Assembly (NCBI RefSeq): GCF_000720765.1
Contig: NZ_JODC01000001.1
Span: 248,001-312,000 of the forward strand
Source: Streptomyces sp. NRRL S-646
Lineage (GTDB): Bacteria; Actinomycetota; Actinomycetes; Streptomycetales; Streptomycetaceae
DNA length: 64,000 nucleotides
Direction: 5' to 3'
In this document: positions 8,918 through 18,498 of the stretch, piece after piece
Position numbering within the stretch: the first letter of the stretch is position 1
Layout of the letters: the number at the start of each line of letters is the position of its first letter
Notes under the pieces: generated by a model
The model's database searches: none
Seen by the model: only the letters and a program-made list of their open reading frames with translations
Told to the model about the DNA's origin: nothing
Program-made: the position numbers and the translations under genes

Positions 8918-8963
8918 GCGTCCCGGCGAGGCAGCACATGACAGCGGCCCGACCGGTGGACCG

Positions 8964-8977
8964 TGACCGATCGGGCC
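8964..8977. promoter_or_regulatory. candidate DevR/OsdR-type palindromic box
   Basis: TGACCGATCGGGCC has an intact CCGATCGG core and lies just beyond the 3' end of the HPF-like remnant. With the box at 8904 it makes a paired arrangement upstream of the oleate hydratase gene. Confidence 0.35.
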
Positions 8978-8992
8978 GTTCCGAACGAGGCC

Positions 8993-9222
8993 TTACGCCG
9001 ACTGCTGACCGCCGCCCCGCCACGGCGGCGCCTCGGTCCGGTGACCGTCGTGCCGGGCGTGGGCGGCCTTGTCGGTCTGGCGGCGCAGCCGGTCCTGGAG
9101 CAGGTCCACGACCTCCCGGCCGGTGGACTCCTCGGCGAGGACGACCACCTGCCGGCCGCCGACGTGCAGGTCGGCCGTGGCCAGCCAGGGCCGGTCGGCG
9201 TGGCGGATGGCCGCCCGCACGA

Positions 9223-9235
<13 letters not shown>
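8993..9235 (-). pseudogene. ribosome hibernation factor (HPF/RaiA-like), 5'-truncated
   Basis: The minus-strand frame reads VRLVRAAIRHADRPWLATADLHVGG, shortened here as RPWLATADLHVGG, then STGREVVDLLQDRLRRQTD. This resembles the end of the HPF/sigma-54-modulation domain in actinobacterial dormancy-linked homologues (A..L.VNGR.VRA...REAVDLLQDRLRR). These proteins dock in the small ribosomal subunit and silence it. The first strands and start codon are missing. The break lies at about 9235, where a response-regulator remnant begins on the other strand. Assignment is by pattern and moderately secure. Confidence 0.55.
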
Positions 9236-10941
<1,706 letters not shown>

Positions 10942-11061
10942 CCGGCGACGGAGCCCCGTGAACCCGGATCGTCCCGTACCGCCCCCTGTACTGGACCGTT
11001 ACCGTGGCACATGACCGGGCGTTCGGCCGTTGGCATGGCACGGGGAGCTGGAGGATCTGCG

Positions 11062-12789
11062 GTGGGAAGCCCTGAGGAGTCCCAGGCGGCGCGGGTGCGG
11101 CTGCCGCAGCTGAGGCTGGACGAGCTCCTGGAGGAGTTGCAGGCCCGCCTGGACGCGGCGCGTGGCACACGTGACCGGGTGCACAGCCTTCTGGAGGCCG
11201 TGCTCTCGGTGGGCCGGGAGCTCGACCTGGAGCAGGCACTGCGCAGCATCGTGGAGGCCGCGGCGACGCTGGTCGACGCGGAGTTCGCCGCCCTCGGCGT
11301 GATCGGACCGGACGGCAGGCGCCTGTCGGCCTTCCACACGGTCGGGGTCACCGAGGAACAGATCGCCAGGATCGGCCCGTACCCCGAGGGCCACGGCATC
11401 CTCGGGGAGCTCATCCGCCACCCCGAGCCGCTCAGGCTGGCCAAGATCTCCCAGCATCCCGAGTCCTACGGTTTCCCGGCCCACCACCCGCCGATGAACA
11501 CCTTCCTCGGGGTTCCCATCAGGGTGCGCGAGCAGGTCTTCGGCAACCTGTACCTGACCGAGAAGCGCGGCGGGGTGCAGTTCGACGAGGAGGACGAGTC
11601 GGTCCTGGCGACGTTGGCCGTGGCGGCCGGTGTCGCCATCGACAACGCCCGCCTGTACGAGGAGTCCCGGCTGCGCGAGCGCTGGCTGCAGGCGAACGCG
11701 GAGATCGCTCACGACCTGATGTCCGGCCGTGCGCGCACCGACGTCCTCCGCCTCATCGCCGAGCGGGCCGGGGAGATCACCGGGTCGGCCCTGGCGGCGG
11801 TCGCCCTGCCCATGGAGGACACCGCCTCGCTCGCCGTGGAGATCGCCGTCGGGATGGATGCCGAGGCGCACCGCGGCCTCGTGCTGCCCCTGGACCGCAG
11901 CCTCATGGGTCTGGCGTTCTCCGAGGCCGCCCCGGTGACCAGCGAGGATGCCGCTCACGACGAACGGATCTCGCGGGAGCCCGTGCGCTTCGAGGGACTG
12001 GGACCCGCCGTGGCCGTGCCCATCGGCACGGGGGAGCCTGGCCCGCGCGGCGTGGTCCTGCTGGCGCGCAAGGCCGGCCGGCCGGGCTTCACGGAGACGG
12101 AGACCGTTCCCCTGCAGGCCTTCGCCGCACAGGCGGCCATCGCGATGGAACTGGCCGAACGCCGCCAGGACGCCGAGCAGATCGCGGTGCTCAAGGACCG
12201 TGACCGGATCGCCCGCGACCTGCACGACCTGGCGATCCAGCGGCTGTTCGCCACCGGGATGACGCTGCAGAGCGCGGGTCGCTTCATCGAGCACCAGGAG
12301 GCCGCCGAACGCGTGGTGCGGGCGGTCGACGACCTGGACGAGACAATCAAGATCATCAGGTCCACGATCTTCGGTCTGCGGGCGCGTGAGGGCGGTGCCG
12401 GAACCGGGCTGCGGGCGCGGGTGGTGCGCGTGGTCGGCGAGGCGGCCCCGGTGCTGGGCTTCGCACCCAGCTTGCGGATGGAAGGCCTGCTGGACACGGA
12501 TGTGCCGCAGGATGTCGCCGCCCATGTCGAGGCCGTCCTCTCCGAGGCCCTGACCAACATCGCCCGGCACGCCGGCGCCGACCGTGCCGACGTCGTCCTG
12601 GAGACCGACGGCCGAGAGGTCCGGCTGACGGTCACGGACAATGGCGTGGGCATCCCGCCCGGGGGCCGCCGCAGCGGTCTGCGGAACATTGCCGAACGGG
12701 CCGAGCAGCTGGGCGGAGCGCTGGACTTCGGCACCGGGCCCGCGAGCGGCACCGTACTGGCCTGGCACGTTCCGCTGCCCAGGGGCTGA
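11062..12789 (+). CDS. DevS/DosS-like two-GAF sensor histidine kinase
   Basis: 575 residues from a GTG preceded by GGAGG at 6 nt; an ATG at 11011 would add 17. Two GAF domains (about 45-185 and 200-350) are followed by a HisKA_3 phosphoacceptor (DRIARDLHDLAIQRLFATGM, His at 388) and a C-terminal ATPase (DNGVGIPP). The motif HHPPMNTFLGVP places His142 where mycobacterial DosS has its haem ligand His149; the phosphoacceptor is offset by the same seven residues (388 against 395). It probably senses O2, NO or CO through haem. No response regulator is adjacent; the intact one is at 18499. Confidence 0.9.
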   Translation: MGSPEESQAARVRLPQLRLDELLEELQARLDAARGTRDRVHSLLEAVLSVGRELDLEQALRSIVEAAATLVDAEFAALGVIGPDGRRLSAFHTVGVTEEQIARIGPYPEGHGILGELIRHPEPLRLAKISQHPESYGFPAHHPPMNTFLGVPIRVREQVFGNLYLTEKRGGVQFDEEDESVLATLAVAAGVAIDNARLYEESRLRERWLQANAEIAHDLMSGRARTDVLRLIAERAGEITGSALAAVALPMEDTASLAVEIAVGMDAEAHRGLVLPLDRSLMGLAFSEAAPVTSEDAAHDERISREPVRFEGLGPAVAVPIGTGEPGPRGVVLLARKAGRPGFTETETVPLQAFAAQAAIAMELAERRQDAEQIAVLKDRDRIARDLHDLAIQRLFATGMTLQSAGRFIEHQEAAERVVRAVDDLDETIKIIRSTIFGLRAREGGAGTGLRARVVRVVGEAAPVLGFAPSLRMEGLLDTDVPQDVAAHVEAVLSEALTNIARHAGADRADVVLETDGREVRLTVTDNGVGIPPGGRRSGLRNIAERAEQLGGALDFGTGPASGTVLAWHVPLPRG

Positions 12790-12845
12790 GCGGGTCGGGC
12801 GAAGTCGGTCACGGCCCCGGCAGGCGCGTCAGGCCCGGCAGGCCC

Positions 12846-12945
12846 GTGGACGTCGTGCCCCGGTCCGAGAACTTCATCGGCGGCAAGTGGCAGGCCCCCA
12901 GCACCGGCCAGTACTTCGTCAACCTGTGCCCCGCGACCGCATCTT
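12846..12945 (+). pseudogene. aldehyde dehydrogenase N-terminal fragment
   Basis: ENFIGGKWQAPSTGQYFVN is the conserved beginning of aldehyde dehydrogenases (ENFI.G.W..P..G.Y..N). After about 33 codons the similarity ends and the sequence becomes the C-terminal part of a transhydrogenase. It is an isolated stump from a deletion junction. Confidence 0.6.
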
Positions 12946-13414
12946 CGGCCCCGGCTACGGCCTCGCCGCGGCCCAGGCCCAGCACGAACTCGGCGACCTC
13001 GCCAAGATGCTCTCCGACCTCGGCATCGACGTCAGTTACGCCGTCCACCCGGGTCGCGGGCCGCATGCCCGGACACATGAACGTCCTCCTGGCCGAGGCC
13101 AACCTCCCCTACACAGCTGAAGGAGATGGACGAGGTCAACTCCGAGTTCCCGCAGGCGGACGTTGCTTTCGTCATCGGCGCCAACCACGTGACCAATCCG
13201 GTCGCCCGCTGTCCCGGCAACGCGATCTAGGGCATGCCGATCCTCGACGTCGGCAGGGCCAAGAGCGTCGTCTTCATCAAGCGCTCGATGGGCCACGGCT
13301 ACGCCGACGTCGACAAACGAGCTCTACACCGACCCGAGGACCGGGACGTTCTTCACCGACGCGAAGAAGGGACTGAACGAACTGAAGACTGCCGTGGGCG
13401 AGTTCGTCGGCTGA
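12946..13414 (+). pseudogene. NAD(P) transhydrogenase beta subunit (PntB) C-terminal remnant
   Basis: Three frames together give IFGPGYGLAAAQAQHEL, GRMPGHMNVLLAEAN, FVIGANHVTNPVA, GMPILDVGRAKSVVFIKRSM, and a tail NELYTDPRTGTFFTDAKK. This is the NADP(H)-binding domain of PntB, which couples NADH/NADPH exchange to proton flow. Shifts near 13055, 13105 and 13310 and a TAG before GMPILD disable it. The membrane domain is absent. It is joined head-on to the ALDH stump. Confidence 0.8.
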
Positions 13415-13468
13415 CCCACGCCCTGCGCGCCGGGGCCGCTCTGCGGGCGGCTCCGGCGGGATGCCCGG

Positions 13469-14413
13469 TCACGGTGCTTGCAGCAGCGGGATCAGGTCGG
13501 CGATCCGCTCCATCTGGTTGCCAAGGGCTCGCATACCGACGGCGGCCGGACGGCACACCAGGTGTCGCGCACCCGCGGCCACGTACCGCGCCAACCCCTC
13601 GCGCACCTGGGCGGCCGAGCCGGTGACGACAGCCTGGATCTGCTCCAGTTCCTCAAGCGGCAGGCCGTAGTTGGCCCGTGCGTAGGCATCCAGCGCCCGG
13701 CGGCCGTGCTCGGCGTCCTCGTCGACGCGCACCGTGACGAACAGTGCCGCGGTGACGTCCTCGGGCGCACGGCCCGCGTCGGCTGCAGCCTTCCGGAGGT
13801 CCAGGAGCCCGGCTGCGTAGTCGCCGGGGTGGGGCGGGTAGGGCAGCCAGCCGTCGTACATCCGGCCGGTGCGGGCCAGCGCCGCGGGGGTCGCGCCGCC
13901 CAGCCAGACGGGTGGCCCGCCGGGACGGTACGGTCTGGTCGCCGGCGGGATGTCGGCGTACCGGAGGATCTCGCCCTGGAAGGAGCGGGCGCCGGCCCAC
14001 AGGTTCCGCCACAGGGAGACCGTCTCGTCCAGCCGGTCGAAGCGCCGCTGCCACGGCACCTCGGACAGGGTGTAGAAGGGCCGCCCGAACCGGCCGGGGA
14101 AGCCGGCGCCCACGGTCACGACGAGTCGGCCGCCGGAGAGCAGGTCGAGCGAGGCCAGGGACTGCGCGGTCTGAATCGGCCGGCGCAGGAACGGCAGCAG
14201 CGCGGCGGTGCCCAGGGTCACGGCGTCGGTCACCGGGGCGAGCGCAGCCAGCATCGTCAGGGCCTCGATACGCGGGCTGATCAGGGAGTCGTTGACGAAG
14301 AGAGAGGAGAACCCCGAGCGTTCCGCCCGACGCGCGAAGTCGATCAGTTCGCGGGGGTCGTCGGACGCGTTCCACTGGGCGTTGCCGGTCGGAAGAAGGA
14401 TGCCGATGTCCAT
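13469..14413 (-). CDS. LLM-class flavin-dependent oxidoreductase
   Basis: 314 residues from MDIGILLPTGNAQW. Luciferase-like barrel features are visible: LGTAALLPFLRRPIQTAQSLASLDLLSGGRL, of which RPIQTAQSLASLDLLSGGR is diagnostic, and VWLGGATPAALARTGRMYDGWLPYP. Such enzymes use FMN or F420 to oxidise or reduce small organic substrates. Divergent from the MmyB-type regulator at 14500, it shares an intergenic palindrome lying 36 bp before this start. It is probably the regulator's target. An upstream start (14449) would extend through the operator and is less likely. Confidence 0.87.
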   Translation of the reverse strand: MDIGILLPTGNAQWNASDDPRELIDFARRAERSGFSSLFVNDSLISPRIEALTMLAALAPVTDAVTLGTAALLPFLRRPIQTAQSLASLDLLSGGRLVVTVGAGFPGRFGRPFYTLSEVPWQRRFDRLDETVSLWRNLWAGARSFQGEILRYADIPPATRPYRPGGPPVWLGGATPAALARTGRMYDGWLPYPPHPGDYAAGLLDLRKAAADAGRAPEDVTAALFVTVRVDEDAEHGRRALDAYARANYGLPLEELEQIQAVVTGSAAQVREGLARYVAAGARHLVCRPAAVGMRALGNQMERIADLIPLLQAP

Positions 14414-14448
14414 GACGGCGATCCTGGCCACGGGCCCGAAGAGCGACA

Positions 14449-14464
14449 ATTCCCCGCAGGGAAT
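14449..14464. promoter_or_regulatory. candidate MmyB-type repressor operator, site 1
   Basis: ATTCCCCGCAGGGAAT: six-base arms ATTCCC/GGGAAT around four bases, preceded by GCGACA. The same arms and leader recur at 15750-15765. It lies 36-51 bp from both divergent start codons, suiting control of both genes. Confidence 0.6.
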
Positions 14465-14499
14465 GGCAGCGACGCCTCGCGGGTCGTTACAACAGACCC

Positions 14500-15279
14500 G
14501 TGGACTTCCCCAGCGCGCTGCGCGAACGCCGTACCCACCGCCGGATCAGCCAGCTCGAGCTGGCTCTGCGGGCAGGTACCACCCAACGGCACCTGAGCTT
14601 CATCGAATCAGGCCGGTCAGCCCCGGGCCGCGCCATGGTCGTGCGGCTGGCCGAGTCGCTCCAACTGCCGCTGCGCGAGCGCAACGAGCTGCTGCTGGCC
14701 GCCGGCTACGCGCCCGTCTACCCCGAGAGCTCACTCGACGCCCCCGCACTGGCCCCCGTCCGCACCGCGATCGACCACATCCTCCGTGGGCACCTGCCGT
14801 ATCCGGCGGTGGTCGTGGACCGAGGCGGTGACCTGGTCGCTGCGAACGCCGCCTTCGACCTGATCACCGAAGGCGCGTCGCCCGACCTGGTCGGTCCGGG
14901 CAAGAACGTCTACCGGCTCGCTCTGCACCCCGACGGTCTGGCGCCACGCATCCGCAACCTCGCCGAATGGGCGCGGCACATCCTGGCTGCCCTCGGCCGC
15001 CTGCCCGAACTGCGCGCCGAACTCGCCTGCCACGTCCCCGACCTGCAGCCCTCGGACGCACAGCTGGGCTTCGCGGTCCCGCTGCGCCTCGCGTCCTCTT
15101 ACGGTGAGCTGCACCTGATGACGACCGTGACGACCTTCGCCACCGCCGTCGACGTCACGCTCGCCGAGCTGAGACTGGAGGCCTTCCTGCCGGCCGATCC
15201 GGCGACCGCCGAGGCCCTGTCGGCGGCCGCCGGCGCAGACGCTGCGGTGACCTTCGCTCACGAGCCGGGGAACATGTAG
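14500..15279 (+). CDS. MmyB-family helix-turn-helix transcriptional regulator
   Basis: 259 residues. An XRE helix-turn-helix at about 8-65 (RISQLELALRAGTTQRHLSF) is followed by the MmyB-like ligand-binding domain at about 85-245 (PYPAVVVDRGGDLVAANAAF, GPGKNVYRLALHPDG). Members near oxidoreductases often regulate them in response to fatty acid or small ligands. A GTG start is used. Its 3' end overlaps the convergent NTF2-like gene by 22 bp. Twin palindromes upstream of its own promoter region and of that neighbour suggest a local regulon. Confidence 0.9.
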   Translation: MDFPSALRERRTHRRISQLELALRAGTTQRHLSFIESGRSAPGRAMVVRLAESLQLPLRERNELLLAAGYAPVYPESSLDAPALAPVRTAIDHILRGHLPYPAVVVDRGGDLVAANAAFDLITEGASPDLVGPGKNVYRLALHPDGLAPRIRNLAEWARHILAALGRLPELRAELACHVPDLQPSDAQLGFAVPLRLASSYGELHLMTTVTTFATAVDVTLAELRLEAFLPADPATAEALSAAAGADAAVTFAHEPGNM

Positions 15280-15680
15280 TCCGTCCTGATCCGGCCCTCT
15301 CCGTCGAGCACGACGATCTCCGAACCGCCGCCGACCACCTCTCCGGTCTCGACGGACACTGCCTCCCAGCCGAACCTGATCAGGTCGTCGAGACGCACGG
15401 CGTCGGGGCGTGCCCGGAAGGTGATGCCCTGCTTCGCCACGAACTCCTCGTAGCTGCGCGCCACGCGGATCTCGATCGCGTCGTGCCCTCGGGCCTCCAA
15501 GGTGGGGTGCCGGAAGCCGAGGCCCGCGGCGATCTCCCGGATCTCCACGGGCGGCTGGAGGACATGGGTGCCGTCCTCGGCCCACAGCCGCTCGATGGTC
15601 GTACGGCGTGCTGCGGCGTCCGGTTCAGTCCACTGGGCCGCGTAGCGGTGGGCCAGGTCCTGCGGGTCGATCTCGATCAC
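15258..15680 (-). CDS. NTF2/SnoaL-like protein
   Basis: 140 residues with the cone-shaped NTF2-like pattern: an N-terminal helix (LAHRYAAQWTEPDAAARRTTIERLW), of which LAHRYAAQWTEPDAAARR is typical, then WAEDGTHVLQP, and a final strand GEGRIRTDYMF. Members may be enzymes or small-molecule binding domains, so function is open. It converges on and overlaps the MmyB gene. Its promoter region holds the second copy of the ATTCCC-N4-GGGAAT operator, about 70 bp upstream of the start. Confidence 0.8.
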   Translation of the reverse strand: MIEIDPQDLAHRYAAQWTEPDAAARRTTIERLWAEDGTHVLQPPVEIREIAAGLGFRHPTLEARGHDAIEIRVARSYEEFVAKQGITFRARPDAVRLDDLIRFGWEAVSVETGEVVGGGSEIVVLDGEGRIRTDYMFPGS

Positions 15681-15749
15681 GTACGTCTCCTTGCCGGAAG
15701 GATGGAGGTCTCTTCGGCTCGATCCTGCGACCCAGGGACAAGACCGACA

Positions 15750-15765
15750 ATTCCCTCAGGGGAAT
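15750..15765. promoter_or_regulatory. candidate MmyB-type repressor operator, site 2
   Basis: ATTCCCTCAGGGGAAT has the same arms as site 1, and the same CGACA leader. It lies 70-85 bp upstream of the NTF2-like start on the minus strand. Confidence 0.55.
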
Positions 15766-15786
15766 GAGGGATCAGGTGGGTCCGGC

Positions 15787-15995
15787 TCACTCCTCCGGCA
15801 CCATGTCGATCGCCCCGCACGGGCACTCGGCCGCGCACACGCCATAGCAGTTGTCGCACTCGAAGCAGTTGCCGCAGGACATGCAGCGCAGGGCCTCGAA
15901 CAGGGTTGTGGACTCGTCGACTCCCTGCACCACCTCGCCGAACGTCGAGACCCGGCGGGCGAGTTCGAGCGTCGGCCGTACGGAGGCCGGGGCGT
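15787..15995 (-). pseudogene. C-terminal ferredoxin-like tail of a GltD-type FAD oxidoreductase
   Basis: The minus frame reads LELARRVSTFGEVVQGVDES, then FEALRCMSCGNCFECDNCYGVC and CPCGAIDMVPEE before the stop. The Cys spacing C..CGNC..CDNC fits the 4Fe-4S tail found on NAD(P)-dependent GltD-like oxidoreductases. Nothing upstream of about 15995 continues the protein; GH65-like sequence on the other strand begins there. It is therefore a 3' remnant. Confidence 0.6.
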
Positions 15996-16163
15996 TCGCG
16001 TTGCGCTATCACGAGCACTGGGGCGTACGACTGAGGCTGGAGCGCGGTCTGCTGGAGATCGCGGTGCCGTCGTCCGACGGCACGCCCATCGACATACGGC
16101 TGCCGGACCGGGCGGTCTGCCTGCAGCCGGGGGGAGACGGGCCGGCTGCTGCTCGGGGACTGA
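15996..16163 (+). pseudogene. C-terminal remnant of a GH65-type glycoside phosphorylase/hydrolase
   Basis: The plus strand reads FALRYHEHWGVRLRLERG, then DIRLPDRAVCLQPGG. A frame change follows, ending ETGRLLLGD at 16163. This resembles the small C-terminal beta domain of GH65 enzymes such as maltose or kojibiose phosphorylase. The catalytic barrel is absent. Assignment rests on pattern only and could be wrong. Confidence 0.4.
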
Positions 16164-16204
16164 GGCGTACGGGGTCCGGGCTTGGGCCGGATGGTCCCGG
16201 GTCG

Positions 16205-16218
16205 GCACCGATCGGCCC
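16205..16218. promoter_or_regulatory. candidate DevR/OsdR-type palindromic box
   Basis: GCACCGATCGGCCC, preceded by a looser GGGCCGGATGGTCCC at 16184-16198, lies 69 bp upstream of the SHOCT gene. Spacing matches other boxes in the island. Confidence 0.4.
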
Positions 16219-16287
16219 ATACCCGCTGGTCGTGCGGGGTGTGAAGGTGGCCGTGAGCAGCAGTCCGAGACAAGGAAGCGGTCCGCG

Positions 16288-16554
16288 ATGTACTGGAACG
16301 GTCACGACATGAACGGATGGGACTGGTTCGCGATGTCGATCGGCACGGTCCTGCTGTGGGCCCTGTTCATCACCGGGGTCGTGCTGCTCTTCCGCACCCT
16401 GAACCGGGTCCCGGAGCCCCCGCGCACCCCTACCGCCGCTGCGCCGGAGCAACTGCTCGCCGAGCGCTTCGCCCGGGGGGAGATCGACGAGGAGAAGTAC
16501 CGCCGAAGCTTGGCCGTGCTGCGCGGGGACGGCCCCACCCTCGCCAAACACTGA
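16288..16554 (+). CDS. small SHOCT-domain membrane protein
   Basis: 88 residues: one N-terminal membrane helix (about 12-35, MSIGTVLLWALFITGVVLLF) and a C-terminal SHOCT motif (LLAERFARGEIDEEKYRRSL). SHOCT segments occur on short membrane proteins and are thought to mediate oligomerisation; the exact role is unknown. AAGGAAG lies 7 nt before the ATG. It precedes the Acg-like nitroreductase in the same direction by 37 bp and probably forms an operon with it. Confidence 0.85.
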   Translation: MYWNGHDMNGWDWFAMSIGTVLLWALFITGVVLLFRTLNRVPEPPRTPTAAAPEQLLAERFARGEIDEEKYRRSLAVLRGDGPTLAKH

Positions 16555-16591
16555 AACCACCGCCCCGCCTGTCCGAGGGGAGGTGCGCCCC

Positions 16592-17581
16592 ATGCCGGCG
16601 CAACCACTCGACACGATGAACGTCACGGCCCTGGTGGCCGCCGCCACCGCCGCGCCCTCTCTGCACAACGCGCAGCCGTGGCGATTCCGCCACCACCGCG
16701 CGGACGCGATCCTCGAAGTGCGTGCCGACTTCGAGCGGGCGATGCCGCACACCGACCCCGACAACCGCGCCCTGCACCTCGGCTGCGGCGCGGCACTGTT
16801 CAACCTCCGGATCGCCGCGGCCGAGCACGGCCTGCACACCGACACACGTCTTCTGCCCGATCCGGCCGACGGGGAGCTGCTCGCCGTCGTGCAACTGGAC
16901 GACAGCCACCGGCCCGACCGCGACCTGGCGACGCTGTTCCCGGCGATCGCCCGTCGGCACACCAGCCGCCATCCCTTCCAGGACAAGCCGATCCCGGTCG
17001 CCGTCCAGGACGCATTGTCCGACGCCGCTCTACAGGAGGGCGCAGAGCTGGTCTTCCCCGACGCATGGCATGTGGAGTCCCTGCTGGAACATGTTCGCGA
17101 TGTCGAGGGGCGCGACAGTCTGCACCCCGAGGGGTTCGAGGACGTCGAACGGTGGACCCGCATCGGGGCGGAGAGCGCCGGCACGGCTGTGGACGGGATT
17201 CTGGAGCGTGCCTTCGGCCCCAGCAAGCAGCCCGGCCGCGCTCCGGTCCGTGACTTCGCCGGCCGGCACCCGGTGCCCGGCCGTCCGACAGCCGTATTCG
17301 AGACCACCCCGCACCTGGCACTGCTGGGCACGCGCAACGACCGCCCGGACGACTGGCTGCGCGCGGGACAGGCGCTCGAGCGGGTCCTCCTGCTGGCCAC
17401 ACTCGACGGCCTGGCCACCTCCCTGACCTCCCACGCACTGGAGCGGGCGGACCTGCGGGAGCTGGCCCGCGATCCACGCTCGGCCATGGGCTTCGTGCAC
17501 ATGGTGCTGCGCCTCGGCTACGGGCCCGTGGGGACGGGTACGCCCCGCCGCCCTGTGCACGAGGTACTGGAGATCGACTGA
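16592..17581 (+). CDS. Acg-family FMN-binding nitroreductase-like protein
   Basis: 329 residues from an ATG with GGGGAGG 9 nt upstream. The N-terminal signature is AATAAPSLHNAQPWRFR, and the C-terminal part has LERVLLLATLDGLATSLTSHALE. The family includes mycobacterial Acg (Rv2032), a DosR-regulon member with a nitroreductase fold that covers its own FMN and may store or sequester flavin. This fits the stress-island context. The FMN-contact motif SLHN is present. Whether it is catalytic is unknown. Confidence 0.87.
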   Translation: MPAQPLDTMNVTALVAAATAAPSLHNAQPWRFRHHRADAILEVRADFERAMPHTDPDNRALHLGCGAALFNLRIAAAEHGLHTDTRLLPDPADGELLAVVQLDDSHRPDRDLATLFPAIARRHTSRHPFQDKPIPVAVQDALSDAALQEGAELVFPDAWHVESLLEHVRDVEGRDSLHPEGFEDVERWTRIGAESAGTAVDGILERAFGPSKQPGRAPVRDFAGRHPVPGRPTAVFETTPHLALLGTRNDRPDDWLRAGQALERVLLLATLDGLATSLTSHALERADLRELARDPRSAMGFVHMVLRLGYGPVGTGTPRRPVHEVLEID

Positions 17582-17627
17582 GCGCACGGCCGGGCCCCCA
17601 ATGGAGGGCCGGTCGGCGCGTCCCCCT

Positions 17628-17641
17628 GGGCCCGTCGGCCC
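17628..17641. promoter_or_regulatory. candidate DevR/OsdR-type palindromic box
   Basis: GGGCCCGTCGGCCC, with a second site GGGCCGGTCGGCGC at 17605-17618. The nearer one ends 66 bp upstream of the broken USP gene. Confidence 0.4.
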
Positions 17642-17707
17642 AGTGCGGCCAGGGCCGGGCAGGCGAAGGCTGACAATCCTGAGAACCGCAGACGAGGGAG
17701 GGGCACC

Positions 17708-18498
17708 ATGAACGGTCCGGTCGTGGTGGGAGTGGACGGTTCGCCGTCGGGTCTGGCGGCCGTGGAAGCCGCGGCGTGGGAGGCCGACCGGCGCGGAGTG
17801 GGCCTTGAGCTGGCGCACGCCCTGACGTGGTCCGAGGAGCTGGTGCCGGCCGGTGTGGCGCCCTGGGACCCGGACGGCGGCGGGCTGCGGGACCGGGTGA
17901 ACGAGGCACTGGCCGATGCCGAGTGGCGGGCCCGCAAGGTGGCGCCCGACTGGTGATCACGCGCGAAGTCCTCGTCGGCGAGCCGGTGACGGTGCTCGGG
18001 TCCGCGTCGCGCGCCGCGTCCCTCACCGTGGTGGGCAGCCGCCCCGCGCACGGCATGCGCGGCCGCCTGCACGGCTCGGTCGCCGGCCATCTGACGGCCT
18101 GTGTGGGCTGCCCGGTGCTGGTGGTGTGCTGCAGGCAGAGCCGGACCGGTCCCGTCGTCCTGGCGCAGGACGAGTCACCAGGGGCTCGCGAGGCAGCCGA
18201 GTTCGCCTTCGCGGCGGCCTCGGAGCGCGGTGCGGACCTGGTGGTCCTGCACAGGACAGCGGCCGTACGCGCCTTGGCCGGGCTGCGCGAGCAGTATCCG
18301 GACGTCGCCGTGCGCACCGGCCCGGTCCGGGGCCGCCGGAACCGCTTGCTGGTCGAGGCGAGCGCCGGCGCTCAGCTCGTCGTGGTCGGCGTACGACGGC
18401 GCAACGGCAGTGCGGCCGCGCTGTCCGGCCCCGACGGCCGGTCGATCCTGCGGTACGCACACTGCCCCGTCGCTGTGGTCCCGTACGGCAAGGTGTGA
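17708..18498 (+). pseudogene. tandem universal stress protein, frameshifted
   Basis: The first frame gives MNGPVVVGVDGSPSGLAAVE to ADAEWRARKVAPDW and stops at 17956. The second continues from VITREVLVGEPVTVLG through a degenerate nucleotide loop (GSRPAHGMRGRLHGS) and a second USP domain (VVLAQDESPGAREAAEFAF), ending VPYGKV at 18498. A single indel near 17940 separates them. The usual G-x2-G-x9-G-S/T loop has lost its second Gly, so nucleotide binding was probably impaired too. A sequencing error cannot be excluded. Confidence 0.8.

Noticed and set aside
10999..12768. A 589-codon minus-strand open frame
   Set aside because: Shadow of the DevS-like kinase gene; no family resemblance.
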